Positions 14,802 through 24,668 of a stretch of 36,355 bases of DNA are shown here, one piece after another. The notes beneath the pieces are model-generated. The model saw nothing but the letters and a program-made list of their open reading frames with translations, ran no database searches and had not been told where the DNA came from. Origin of the DNA: an uncultured Caryophanales bacterium. Its GTDB lineage: Bacteria; Bacillota_I; Bacilli_A; Acholeplasmatales; Anaeroplasmataceae. The stretch's first letter is position 1, and each line of letters opens with the position of its first letter. The stretch spans positions 1-36,355 of the forward strand of contig CAMOUB010000006.1 in assembly GCA_946626345.1 (NCBI GenBank), in the 5' to 3' direction. The position numbers and the translations under genes were made by a program.

Positions 14802-17800
14802 TCACCTGTTATCATATTTTTTCTTTAAATTAACAATATAATCATAGACATATTTAATCCATTTTTCTAATATTGATTTATCTTCATCTGTATATTTAAA
14901 ATCTCTATTAGTAAAATCAATAATTGATTTAATTTCATCTAAAGATGGATTATATGAATCATTTTCTAGCAAACGTTTAACTAATTCCATCTCACAACGC
15001 TCATATATTTCTTTATTCTTTTCTGTAACAGAAATTGCTTCATTAATATGATTTATTGCAGCATCTTTCAAATTTAAGACATAATTAGCTAATGACATAA
15101 AGAATAACATTTGTCCTTTAACGTAGTCATTTGATGCATATGGTAAAATAACTTGAAAATCTTTAATTACCACATTAGCATTAAGTGTATATATGTTATA
15201 GAACATTCTTGCGAATAAATATCTAGAATAATATCTATCATAAATATATTCCTTATCATCATATGTTTCTTTTATTTCATTTAAAGCTTTCAAAGCACTA
15301 TCCGGATTATTATTCCATAAGTGTAATAAAGCAATTTCTCTTTTAAATGCTGCTACATAATTGATAATAAATCTTGGATAGTTTTGACTAGAAATATATT
15401 TATCTACTACATATTTTGATTTAGTTTCTTTTGATTTGTCATCAAAATCACCAAAATCATCAAAGTCATCGAAATCATCTGGTTCATTATTAACATTATT
15501 ATCATTATCTTCTTTTAATGTTGATAATAATAATTCAATGCCTTTATTGATAGTTTTTTCTGCAGCATCAAATTCTAATTTATGATAATGAATCTTACCA
15601 ATTATTAAATCAACAACACCTATATCATAATTAAATGCGCCATCATTTGCTTCATTTAATTTTTCACATAATCCACTATATTTAATACTAGATTCGATTT
15701 TACCAGATTTTCTAAATGTAAGGCATGCCATTTTTTTAAATTCTACTTCTAGGTCATCTGGCAGCTTGTCAATTCTTTCTTTTCCTGCTCTATTAACTCT
15801 ACCGATTAAATCGCCTGCTTCTATAAATTCTTCACAAATATATAAATAATCTACCATTGCTACAACATATGAATAATCTGTGTCATTATCAATTGTTTCA
15901 GTATATTCTTTTACAAATTCAGTAAAGCCAATCTTCTTTAATTTTTTATATGCATCTTTTTGATTATATAAATATTTTCTATATCCTACTAAATAATTTT
16001 TAAATATTTCTGATTTAAATATTTGTTTTAAATTAACACCTGATTTGATTCTTTTTAATCCAAGCTCATATACTTCATTAAAAAAAATTTTAAACGCTTC
16101 ATTCTCGCCTAATATTTTTTCTCTATTTTTAGCGAAATTTGTATCACATAATAATTCAGTAGCTCTTTTTAAATTTTTCTTTTCTTCATTTTCAATTAAG
16201 TGAGTAATAAAGTATCTACAAGTATATGTAGTTAATGAATCTTCTTCAATTGATTCTTCATAATGATTAATAAATAAATCATGGGCATCACCTAAAATAA
16301 TATGAAATGGATCGAAGCTATCTCCTTCTAATAACCAAGAACGTAAACTTGTGTGAGTTATTTCTACTGTTAAAGATGAAAACTGATTTTTAATATTAGA
16401 GCCTTCAGCATCTATGTTTATATCGTTTTGTTCTTGAGCATTTAATCTATTAATTTTTATGTAATTATTAAGTAATACAAATGTTTTATTTACTATTTCT
16501 TCTGGGCTTTTTATTTCATTACTTCCTAATACATTAATAATACTTGAAATAGATAATACCTGCTTTTGAACTAATAATATCATTAATACCTTTTTAGCAT
16601 CATCATATGATAAATATTTGTTTTCATTAAATGTACGCTTAAAAAATTCAGAATACATATTTTTAATACCTTTAGGTAGGTTATCAATTACATAATTAAT
16701 ATCTCTTTTTTCATCTTTTATTTCAGATACAACATTTTTTGCGTAAAAGAAATTATGTTCAGCCTTTTCAATTATTTTTTCAACAAGCTTATTATTGGAA
16801 TTATCATTTAAATAATCTTTTAATGTATCCTCTAAATATAATTTAATTGCTTCATCAACTTCTTCTTTTGTTTGTTTAAACACATCTACTCTAATTATAG
16901 GATTATATACTTTATTAATATCTTTATCACTTGTAATTATAAATTTAATTCCAAGCTTTGCAGGTATCATTTCATATGCTAAAAATTTAGGGAAATAATC
17001 TAGGTCCTGTTCATTAGTAATATTACTTATACCATCAATAACAAAATATATTCTATCAGGCTTTTTACTAATACTTGATAATGGTTCAACAAACAAATAA
17101 TCAAATATTGCAGATGAATCCTTTTCTTCTATATTATTAAAAGATTTTCTTTGTAACTTTAATGCATAATCAGGAATATAATTAGCTAATTCATATGCTA
17201 GAGTCATTAATATTCTTTTAGTATTACATCTATCATAATTATTATATTTACAGAAATTAATTCCTAATATTAGGCTATTATTATCAGCATAATTTGCAAT
17301 AAATGTAGATTTACCACTACCAGAATCTGCAATAATTAAGGCTAAATCACCTTTATTATTTTTAATCCAATCATCTAATTCTTGTCTAATTCTATCATAG
17401 CCATAAGATTTGGCATTATGATCAAAATACATATTTTGAGGAATTGGTTTTAATCCTTTATATAGTCTATGATATCCTGAATTAGAATCAATTTCTTTAT
17501 CATTAATACAATTAATTAATGCGTCAAAGCCTATTTTATATTCATCTTCATTTATTTTGCCATCTTTAAATGCTTCAAGCATCTCTATTTGTTGAATAGT
17601 ACATATAGAAATTAAAGGTTTAACCTCTTCTAATTTAATTGGAATAATTGGTTTATCAAATTGTTGTGCATAAGCTATTTCTTTTCTACAATATCCCTTA
17701 TCAGCAACAGCTCTTTCAGACATTATGAATACTACCTTATCGCACTCTTCTATTCCTCTTTCAATTTCTTCTTCCCAATCTACTGTTGGATGTAGGTCAA

Positions 17801-17945
17801 TTTTATCTAGCCAAATTGAAATATTATTCTTTCTTAAATCAGAAGCAAATCTATTTACATATGGGCAAAAATCATTATGTGCATAGGAAATAAATACTTT
17901 CTTTTCTCCCCTATTTCCTATCCACTTATGTAAATCAAATTCCAT
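14802..17945 (-). CDS. TIR-STAND NTPase with helical-repeat C-terminus (bacterial NLR-like protein)
   Basis: This is a 1047-residue protein counted from ATG 17945, which has GGGGAGAG upstream; the longer frame to 17981 lacks a site. Residues 15-150 are a TIR domain: 'KVFISYAHND' opens it, and 'GYCRKEIAYA' carries E89 at the position of the catalytic Glu of NAD-cleaving TIRs. A P-loop NTPase follows: Walker A 'ADSGSGKST' (206-214; Ala replaces the first Gly), Walker B 'FVIDG' (D304), and 'FIITSD' as sensor 1. The section about 360-600 fits winged-helix and helical domains of STAND proteins. From about 640 there are TPR-like helices, broken by an acidic DDF repeat (823-836). This matches the effector-switch-sensor layout of NLRs and bacterial anti-phage STAND proteins. 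Here it lies between a small kinase and a hydrolase in a metabolic operon. Activity and trigger are inferred. Confidence 0.85.
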   Translation of the reverse strand: MEFDLHKWIGNRGEKKVFISYAHNDFCPYVNRFASDLRKNNISIWLDKIDLHPTVDWEEEIERGIEECDKVVFIMSERAVADKGYCRKEIAYAQQFDKPIIPIKLEEVKPLISICTIQQIEMLEAFKDGKINEDEYKIGFDALINCINDKEIDSNSGYHRLYKGLKPIPQNMYFDHNAKSYGYDRIRQELDDWIKNNKGDLALIIADSGSGKSTFIANYADNNSLILGINFCKYNNYDRCNTKRILMTLAYELANYIPDYALKLQRKSFNNIEEKDSSAIFDYLFVEPLSSISKKPDRIYFVIDGISNITNEQDLDYFPKFLAYEMIPAKLGIKFIITSDKDINKVYNPIIRVDVFKQTKEEVDEAIKLYLEDTLKDYLNDNSNNKLVEKIIEKAEHNFFYAKNVVSEIKDEKRDINYVIDNLPKGIKNMYSEFFKRTFNENKYLSYDDAKKVLMILLVQKQVLSISSIINVLGSNEIKSPEEIVNKTFVLLNNYIKINRLNAQEQNDINIDAEGSNIKNQFSSLTVEITHTSLRSWLLEGDSFDPFHIILGDAHDLFINHYEESIEEDSLTTYTCRYFITHLIENEEKKNLKRATELLCDTNFAKNREKILGENEAFKIFFNEVYELGLKRIKSGVNLKQIFKSEIFKNYLVGYRKYLYNQKDAYKKLKKIGFTEFVKEYTETIDNDTDYSYVVAMVDYLYICEEFIEAGDLIGRVNRAGKERIDKLPDDLEVEFKKMACLTFRKSGKIESSIKYSGLCEKLNEANDGAFNYDIGVVDLIIGKIHYHKLEFDAAEKTINKGIELLLSTLKEDNDNNVNNEPDDFDDFDDFGDFDDKSKETKSKYVVDKYISSQNYPRFIINYVAAFKREIALLHLWNNNPDSALKALNEIKETYDDKEYIYDRYYSRYLFARMFYNIYTLNANVVIKDFQVILPYASNDYVKGQMLFFMSLANYVLNLKDAAINHINEAISVTEKNKEIYERCEMELVKRLLENDSYNPSLDEIKSIIDFTNRDFKYTDEDKSILEKWIKYVYDYIVNLKKKYDNR
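15438..15479 (-). repeat. 9-bp tandem repeat encoding an acidic DDF tract
   Basis: About four imperfect 9-bp units, each GATGATTTT-like on the minus strand, encode DDF-DDF-DDF-GDF-DD within the TIR-STAND protein (residues 823-836). Insertions or deletions of whole units would keep the frame, so length variation between strains is possible. The tract probably forms a flexible acidic linker between two helical-repeat blocks. Confidence 0.8.
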
Positions 17946-17946
17946 T

Positions 17947-18567
17947 TTATTCACTCTCCCCAATAAAATATGAATATACAAATCTTTCTAATTTTTTAAT
18001 ATATTTATCATCTGCTAAAGTAAGATTTTTTTCATATCTATCTTCAACCATTTCAATATCTGTATTGAATATATATGCCAAAGAATTATCCCACATATCT
18101 TCTTTTTTTAGCATGTCAAAAGTAGATATAATATGTTCATATATTTTAATAGAATCAGCTTGATTATCCGCTTCCTTTTTAGCTACTTTTCTTTCTTGAA
18201 TTCTTTCTATTACCTTATCTTTATTTGGGCAATATACATATAACCAAATAGTTACTATATCTAAATTTGATTTATCAATTGCATCTTTAATCCAATCACG
18301 TCTAAATTTTTTATGAAATGATGCATCTAATAAAATCTGATTACAATCATTAAGCTTTTCTATACTAATATCAATTGCTTTTTTATATCCTCTATCTCTT
18401 AAAGATTCATCTAACGAATTATCTGCAGTATATGATTCTCCAACCATTTCACGCTTAATTTTACCTTCAGATACTAATTCCATTTTAAGCTTATCACATA
18501 TTTTTTTACCAAGCGTAGTTTTACCTGCCGCTGTGTGACCACATAATACATATAAATACTTAGTCAT
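17947..18567 (-). CDS. Small P-loop kinase (AAA_33 / nucleotide- or polynucleotide-kinase-like)
   Basis: This 206-residue soluble protein has Walker A 'GHTAAGKT' (10-17), a mixed alpha/beta core, 'ILLDASFHKKFRRDW' as the second conserved strand with a basic loop, and a lid-like region 'RIQERKVAKKEADNQ'. This resembles AAA_33 kinases (zeta-toxin, chloramphenicol phosphotransferase and T4 polynucleotide kinase relatives), which phosphorylate small molecules or nucleic acid ends. The substrate is unknown. It overlaps the glycerate kinase gene by 8 bases and ends 1 base before the TIR-STAND start codon, so the two are probably translationally coupled. It is not called a toxin: no antitoxin-like partner is present. 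Confidence 0.75.
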   Translation of the reverse strand: MTKYLYVLCGHTAAGKTTLGKKICDKLKMELVSEGKIKREMVGESYTADNSLDESLRDRGYKKAIDISIEKLNDCNQILLDASFHKKFRRDWIKDAIDKSNLDIVTIWLYVYCPNKDKVIERIQERKVAKKEADNQADSIKIYEHIISTFDMLKKEDMWDNSLAYIFNTDIEMVEDRYEKNLTLADDKYIKKLERFVYSYFIGESE

Positions 18568-19648
18568 TGTATTCCTCCCAATTTATTGAATTAATTAATT
18601 TTTTTAAGCACTCTTTTGGATAATTTATTGATTCTTCAAGTGAGGCAACATTAGGTACAATAGGATATACATTTTTCAAATTAAAATTAGATTCCATTCC
18701 CCCACAAATAATTATATAATTTTTGGTTGCTTTTAATACACCATTTACAACCTTACCTTGGAATGTTTGTGAATCAAAATGACCCTCTCCTGTTATTATA
18801 TAATCATATTTTTTTACTAATTCATTTAATCTAATTTTATCAAATATTAACTCTGTACCACTAATTTCACTTGATTTAAAAAAACAATTTATTGCATATG
18901 CTACACCACCTGCAGCACCACCACCTAAATAATCATCAATCCCAGTTATTTTTTTAATAATTGGAAATACAGATTTAGCATTATTATCTAATGTTAATAT
19001 ATTTTCATTATCATTACATTTTTGTTTTCCATATTTTAATATAGTTCCTTCAGGACCAAAAATAGTAATTTTAACATCGTTTACTATTATAAAATCAATA
19101 TTATTATATTTATTTAATTCACTAGAATCAATTTTTTTGACTAAAGATAATTTATTATTTGATAAGAATTTAATTATATTATTATCCTTATCATAAAATT
19201 TAGCACCCATTCCTTCTAAGAATCCAAAACCTAAATCAACTGATGCAGTACCGCCAAGCCCTACAACTACTCTTTTTGGATTACAAATTTTAATCGCATC
19301 AACTATAAATTTTCCAAGCCCATATGAACTTGCATTATATGCACTTTTAATACCCTTTAATTTTTGAAGTCCACATACTTCTGCCATTTCAACATATAAT
19401 GTATTATCAGATTTATCATATACATATCTTGCCATAGATTCTTTATTTAAGGCATCTATACAAGAAATCTTATTTGAATCTATTTTTAGAATATATGATA
19501 TAGCCTCAATAAAGCCTTCTCCTCCATCAGATACAGGATAATAATCACATAATATGTTTTTCTTATTTAATTCTTCTTTTATAATTGAACCTATTTCATT
19601 TGAAGATAATGTTCCTTTAAATGAATCTGATACTACAAGACATTTCAT
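18560..19648 (-). CDS. glxK: Glycerate kinase (GarK/GlxK type)
   Basis: This 362-residue enzyme phosphorylates D-glycerate with ATP. The family start 'KCLVVSDSFKGTLSSNEI' contains the conserved DSFKG. 'PVSDGGEGF' follows, then 'VVGLGGTASVDLGFGFLEGMGA', and the C-terminal 'GEGHFDSQTFQGKVV' (usually GEGR-D-Q). Family members yield 2-phosphoglycerate, the compound interconverted with 3-phosphoglycerate by GpmI, the first gene of the same operon. The start overlaps the preceding ABC gene stop (ATGA) and has GGAGG. The pairing with GpmI suggests feeding glycerate into lower glycolysis, an inference from context and known reactions. Confidence 0.92.
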   Translation of the reverse strand: MKCLVVSDSFKGTLSSNEIGSIIKEELNKKNILCDYYPVSDGGEGFIEAISYILKIDSNKISCIDALNKESMARYVYDKSDNTLYVEMAEVCGLQKLKGIKSAYNASSYGLGKFIVDAIKICNPKRVVVGLGGTASVDLGFGFLEGMGAKFYDKDNNIIKFLSNNKLSLVKKIDSSELNKYNNIDFIIVNDVKITIFGPEGTILKYGKQKCNDNENILTLDNNAKSVFPIIKKITGIDDYLGGGAAGGVAYAINCFFKSSEISGTELIFDKIRLNELVKKYDYIITGEGHFDSQTFQGKVVNGVLKATKNYIIICGGMESNFNLKNVYPIVPNVASLEESINYPKECLKKLINSINWEEYND

Positions 19649-21417
19649 ATCTTTTCCTCCGTAATAAAATGAGATAATACAAGCTTTTTATATAGCTTAT
19701 CATTTTCTAATAATTCTTGATGTGTTCCACATTCTAATACCTTACCATCATCTATAACATAAATTGAATCAGCTTTATATATTGTAGATAATCTATGGGC
19801 AATAATAATTGTAGTTTTATCTTTTCTTAAATCCTCTATAGCTTCTTTTATTTTAAGCTCACTATAAATATCTATATTAGATGTAGGCTCATCCATAATT
19901 AAAAATTTCCTATTTTGAATCATCGCTCTACAAACTGATATCATTTGTAATTGGCCATTTGATAGCTTATTAGATGATGAATCAATTATTTCATTATATC
20001 CGTCCTTTAATTTCTTAATTGATGAATCTAGACCTATTTTTTTAGTAATTTCATATACTAAATTAATATCATAATTACTATTTCCATAAGTTAAATTTTC
20101 TAATATAGTACCACTAAATATCCATGGTTCTTGTGATACATATGATATCTCTTTTAAAAACTTATTATTTAGATTTCTATATTCGCATTCATTAGCATAA
20201 ATATTTCCATCATAATTACTATATAATCTTAAAAGTAATGATATAAGTGTAGTCTTACCACAGCCAGTATGACCTACTATCGCAGTCATACCATTTTTAA
20301 ATGATGTAAAATCAATATCATTTAATATTTTCTTTTCACCATCATACGAAAATGATAATTTAATAGTTTTTAATATAGATAAATCTAATATTTCTTGATT
20401 TCCATAATTAAAATCACTATAGTCATCATTTAAAAATTCATTTATTTTTTTAAATGATGCATATGAATTTGAAAATTCAGTAAATGAATTAGATAAATCT
20501 CCTACAGGATCTGCAAATTTCTTAGAATATAAAATAAATGCTGAATATATAGCAATTGTAGTTATACCTAAATTAACAAACAATAATGCCATAATTGAAA
20601 TAATAACAATACAAGAATGCTGTATTAAATGAGAAAAAGGAGATATTGACGAACCATATTTTTCAGCTGTTAGGGCTGAATTAAAATACATATTTCCTTC
20701 TTTTTCTAATCTAGCATCAAAATCATTTTCTAAATTATATGAATCAATTACTATTTTTCCATTAATCCATTCTAATAATTCATTTTCATAATTAGATAAA
20801 GAAACTGATTTTAAATAATACTTCTTTCTCATTATTTTAGATATATAAAATGTTCTTATAAATGATAACAATAAAGGAATTAATAAAAATATAGATAAAA
20901 TAGGTGAAATAATTAAAGAACAAATTAAGGCACCAAGAATAGATACAATATTTACAATCATTGAAATAACATTATTAGATAATGACTGAGAAATAGTATC
21001 TGTATCATATAAAATCATTGATGTAATTTTTCCTATTTTAAATGTTTGTAATTTAGAAAAAGGAATAGTTACAATTTTATCATATATATCTGATTTTAAT
21101 TTATAAGTCATTACTTCTGCAATATATCCTAAAAGTAATGAACCAATAAAAGAAAATAAGAAATTTGAAATATATAGAATAATTAAATAATTACAATTTT
21201 TTAATACATGATTAATATCATTAATATTTTCTGTTATATCTTTAATATAAAATGGCACAATTACTATAGCTATTTCAGCTATTATTATTAATAATAATGA
21301 AAAGAAAAATAATATCTTTTTTCCCTTTAATAATTTAAAAATACTTTTAATTGTAAAAAAGAAGCTAGAATCATTATTCTTTATTTTTTCATATTTTTTA
21401 AATTTATTTATTTCCAT
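19645..21417 (-). CDS. ABC exporter half-transporter, catalytically complete subunit
   Basis: This 590-residue type I exporter subunit has about six membrane helices (residues 35-300) fused to an ATPase. Walker A is 'GHTGCGKT' (382-389), the Q-loop is in 'YVSQEPWIF', the signature is LSNGQ (485-489), and Walker B with catalytic Glu is 'FLIMDEPTS' (D509, E510). The D-loop is 'SNID' and the switch His is H541. It begins 2 bases after the partner ABC gene, so the two should form a heterodimer in the membrane. The substrate cannot be read from sequence; family members export lipids, peptides or drugs. All key residues are present. Confidence 0.92.
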   Translation of the reverse strand: MEINKFKKYEKIKNNDSSFFFTIKSIFKLLKGKKILFFFSLLLIIIAEIAIVIVPFYIKDITENINDINHVLKNCNYLIILYISNFLFSFIGSLLLGYIAEVMTYKLKSDIYDKIVTIPFSKLQTFKIGKITSMILYDTDTISQSLSNNVISMIVNIVSILGALICSLIISPILSIFLLIPLLLSFIRTFYISKIMRKKYYLKSVSLSNYENELLEWINGKIVIDSYNLENDFDARLEKEGNMYFNSALTAEKYGSSISPFSHLIQHSCIVIISIMALLFVNLGITTIAIYSAFILYSKKFADPVGDLSNSFTEFSNSYASFKKINEFLNDDYSDFNYGNQEILDLSILKTIKLSFSYDGEKKILNDIDFTSFKNGMTAIVGHTGCGKTTLISLLLRLYSNYDGNIYANECEYRNLNNKFLKEISYVSQEPWIFSGTILENLTYGNSNYDINLVYEITKKIGLDSSIKKLKDGYNEIIDSSSNKLSNGQLQMISVCRAMIQNRKFLIMDEPTSNIDIYSELKIKEAIEDLRKDKTTIIIAHRLSTIYKADSIYVIDDGKVLECGTHQELLENDKLYKKLVLSHFITEEKI

Positions 21418-21419
21418 AA

Positions 21420-23084
21420 TTATTCTTCCCTCTCTAAAATTAATTCTTTGAAGAAAGAATTATTTTTCAAATCATCATATGTGCCTGAATTTATGTTACC
21501 ATAATCATCTAATATTATGAAATAATCATCATTATTTAATATTTTTTGATTTGCAGATATTATAATAATATCTTTATAATTATTCTTTATTCTATTCAAT
21601 ATTTCATTTTCAGTTATATAATCTAATGATCCAAATAAATTATCTAAAAATAATATTTTAGGTGATTTTAATAGTGCTCTTGCAAGCAATATTCTATTTT
21701 TTTCACCTGTACTTACTCTTTTTTGTACTCCTCCTATTATTTCATTTAATCCTTTTTCTTTTTCATTTATAAAAATATCTGCCATACTTGAATTTATAGC
21801 TAAATCTAATTCTTCTTTTGTATAACTTCTATTTAATGTAATATTATATAAAATTGTATTTTCAAATAAATAATCATCCTGCCATGAAAAGCCTAAATCA
21901 TTATTTTTATATTCCATTATATTTTTATTATCTAATACGACATGACCTGAATCAATTTTATATAGGCCTGATAATATTTTTATTAATGTCGTCTTACCTG
22001 ATGCGATTGGACCTACTATTTCAATATTAGTTTTATTTTTAATATTTAGATTAATATTATTAAATGAGAACTTTTCTTGATTTTTATATTTAAATGAAAC
22101 ATCTTTAAGCTCAATGAAGTTATCACTTCTATAATCATCAATAATTTTTGTATTAGAATTAAATTTATATGAATTAATTCTTTCATTTGCTGATATTCCT
22201 CTAGATACAATAATTACTAATTTAGACATAGAAAGTGATGCGTGAGATATTATTGCATAAAGACTAATAAATGATAAATAATTACCAATTGTAATATCTA
22301 CATTAATTGATTTAGCAGATAAATATAAAATAATTACAAATACTAAATTTAAGATAGCTGAAGTTAAAAGGTTACTTAAATTAGATAATATTATAGATTT
22401 ATAAGAATCATTAAATAATTCTTTATTTTTCTTATTAAATTTTATCTTTTCTTCATTTGAATTATCATATATTCTAATTTGTTTTGCACCATAATATGAT
22501 TCTCTTGTATTAATATTTATTTTTGTATAATCATTTTGAATCTTTTTAGATAATCTAACTCCAATTGCTGAAAATATTAATATAATACTAACAACTAAAG
22601 GAATAGATATTAATAGTGGCATAGTTATCTTTATTGAATAATATATACATAAAGATAGAGAGCCAAGTAATAATACAGGACATCTAATACCTAATCTTTG
22701 TAGATTTTGTAAGAATAAATAATAATTATTAAAATCAAGATTTAGTGTTGTTATTAAATCATTTTTATCTAAATTAGAAAAAGTATAATTATCTAATTTA
22801 TTAATCATTTTAACAAATTCTAATTTTCTTCTTCTAACTATTCTATTCGCATTTAATGATGCTAAATAATTTCCTGAATAATTTAGGATAAATGCGACAA
22901 TTATAGATAATAATACAACTATTATTAAAGTAATTGTTTTATTAGTAATACCATCACTTATATATGTATCAAAGCCCTGTGATATAAATATAGGAATTAA
23001 TAATTCAACTAAAGAGCCTGATACCTTTAATATAAATACCAATAAAAATAATAATTTATCAACCTTATCAAATTTAGCTTTCAT
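21420..23084 (-). CDS. ABC exporter half-transporter, degenerate-site subunit
   Basis: This 554-residue partner of the next gene has about six membrane helices (10-290) and an ATPase domain. Walker A is intact (GPIASGKT, 358-365). The catalytic Glu after Walker B is replaced by Asn (D481-N482 in 'ILFLDNLFGSLD'), the switch His is Asn (N512 in 'IIISANQ'), and the signature is VSTGE (457-461) instead of LSGGQ. This is the pattern of the non-hydrolysing site in asymmetric heterodimeric exporters such as TM287/288 and BmrCD. The start overlaps the end of gpmI by 11 bases, tying its translation to a glycolytic enzyme. Confidence 0.9.
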   Translation of the reverse strand: MKAKFDKVDKLLFLLVFILKVSGSLVELLIPIFISQGFDTYISDGITNKTITLIIVVLLSIIVAFILNYSGNYLASLNANRIVRRRKLEFVKMINKLDNYTFSNLDKNDLITTLNLDFNNYYLFLQNLQRLGIRCPVLLLGSLSLCIYYSIKITMPLLISIPLVVSIILIFSAIGVRLSKKIQNDYTKININTRESYYGAKQIRIYDNSNEEKIKFNKKNKELFNDSYKSIILSNLSNLLTSAILNLVFVIILYLSAKSINVDITIGNYLSFISLYAIISHASLSMSKLVIIVSRGISANERINSYKFNSNTKIIDDYRSDNFIELKDVSFKYKNQEKFSFNNINLNIKNKTNIEIVGPIASGKTTLIKILSGLYKIDSGHVVLDNKNIMEYKNNDLGFSWQDDYLFENTILYNITLNRSYTKEELDLAINSSMADIFINEKEKGLNEIIGGVQKRVSTGEKNRILLARALLKSPKILFLDNLFGSLDYITENEILNRIKNNYKDIIIISANQKILNNDDYFIILDDYGNINSGTYDDLKNNSFFKELILEREE

Positions 23085-24642
23085 GGATAATTAATCCCTC
23101 TTCCATAAAGGATGGCTTTTTTATATCTAATATTTCTAATATAGTAGCTGCAATATTAGCTAATGACCCTTCCTTTTTAAGCTTACATGGATAGCCATAT
23201 ATTCCAAATGGAACTAGGTTTAGAGTGTGTGATGGATTTAATGTTTTATTCTTTTTATATACCTCTTCTATGTTTCCATGATCTGCAGTAATAATTAATA
23301 CAATATTATTTAATTTACAATATTCATAAATTCTTTTAATACATTCATCTACTATTTCTAAGGCTTTTATGCATGCATTATAATTTGCAGTATGACCTAC
23401 TAAATCACAATTTGCAAAATTTAATAATGTAAAATCATAAAAATTCTTATCATTTTCTTTTATGAATGTATCAGTTATTTCTTTCGCTTTTAGCATTGGA
23501 TAATCAATATAGCTATTAACTGAAAGCGATGGAATTAAAACCTTTTTACAGTTTTTAATTAATGGATTTTCTATACCATCATATTTTTTAGCACCATCAA
23601 AGAAAAATGTTACATGTGCGAATTTTTCAGTTTCAGCTATTCTTAATTGACTTTTATTATTAGCTTCTAATACCTTAGCTAGTGTATTATCTAATGATAA
23701 TCTTTCATATATAACATTACCATTAACTGAATTAGCATAAAATAATAAAGAAATAAATTTAATATCTACATTTTTAGAATTAGGTAGGTATTTCTTTTGT
23801 AAATCAACATTTGATAATATAGATGAAAATTCAATAGCTCTATCAGCTCTTAAATTTAAATGAATTACAATATCACCATCTGTAACCTTACATGAATCCC
23901 CAAGTGTTTCATTATATGCAGGTCTTATATATTCATCAGTAACTGGTAAATTATTTTCTTTTAAATATTTATATTCATCATGTAAATATTTAATCGGATT
24001 TTTAAATGAATTACCTTTATGAGATATCATTGTATCATATGATTTTTCTATTCTATTATAATTAGATGTTCTATCCATAGAATAATATCTACCTGAAATA
24101 GTTGCTAGTGCTCCTACATTTAATTCCTTAAATTTATCTAAAAACATCTTTATATATTTGGGAGATGATTGAATAGGTGTATCTCTTCCATCTGTTATTG
24201 CATGAATAAATATATTATTAAAATTTAATTTCTTAGCTATTTCTAAAAAAGGATAAAAGTGATTCATATGTGAATGAATACCAGCATTGGATACTTGGCC
24301 TACAAGATGTATCTTTTTGTTATTTTTTATTGCATAATCAAACGCATCTAAAATAACCTTATTTTGATAAATATCTTTTGATTTAATCTTTTCTTCAATA
24401 AATGCGTATGGTTGCATTGAAACATAGCCTGCACCTATTGTCATATGACCAACCTCAGAACTTCCTGGTTCACCTTTTGTTAAACCAACAAATTCTTCTG
24501 ATGCGTTTAAATAAAGATGTGGGTTATTCTTATAAAATTTTAATATGTTAGATATATTAGCTTCTTTAACTGGATTACCAATAGTTTTTCTTGTGTGTCC
24601 AAAGCCATCTATTATAACTAACGCTACCCTTTTTTTATTCAT
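23074..24642 (-). CDS. gpmI: 2,3-bisphosphoglycerate-independent phosphoglycerate mutase
   Basis: This 522-residue, metal-dependent (Mn2+) enzyme interconverts 3- and 2-phosphoglycerate in glycolysis. The first metal site is 'VIIDGFG', and the catalytic serine is S62 in 'GSSEVGH' (most members have GNSEVGH). 'AITDGRDTP', 'SGRYYSMDR' and 'LNLRADRAIE' line the phosphotransferase domain, and 'ADHGN' with 'PSHTLNLVPF' gives the second metal site. It is the first gene of the operon, behind a strong promoter and a GAGG ribosome site. It is unusual to find gpmI leading exporter and TIR genes rather than gap-pgk-tpi-eno. Confidence 0.95.
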   Translation of the reverse strand: MNKKRVALVIIDGFGHTRKTIGNPVKEANISNILKFYKNNPHLYLNASEEFVGLTKGEPGSSEVGHMTIGAGYVSMQPYAFIEEKIKSKDIYQNKVILDAFDYAIKNNKKIHLVGQVSNAGIHSHMNHFYPFLEIAKKLNFNNIFIHAITDGRDTPIQSSPKYIKMFLDKFKELNVGALATISGRYYSMDRTSNYNRIEKSYDTMISHKGNSFKNPIKYLHDEYKYLKENNLPVTDEYIRPAYNETLGDSCKVTDGDIVIHLNLRADRAIEFSSILSNVDLQKKYLPNSKNVDIKFISLLFYANSVNGNVIYERLSLDNTLAKVLEANNKSQLRIAETEKFAHVTFFFDGAKKYDGIENPLIKNCKKVLIPSLSVNSYIDYPMLKAKEITDTFIKENDKNFYDFTLLNFANCDLVGHTANYNACIKALEIVDECIKRIYEYCKLNNIVLIITADHGNIEEVYKKNKTLNPSHTLNLVPFGIYGYPCKLKKEGSLANIAATILEILDIKKPSFMEEGLIIHES

Positions 24643-24668
24643 ATACTATAACCTCATTTATTATATAA

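Noticed and set aside
17947-18567. Zeta-type toxin of a toxin-antitoxin pair
   Set aside because: There is a P-loop kinase fold, but no small antitoxin gene lies next to it, and it is embedded in a long operon by overlaps.
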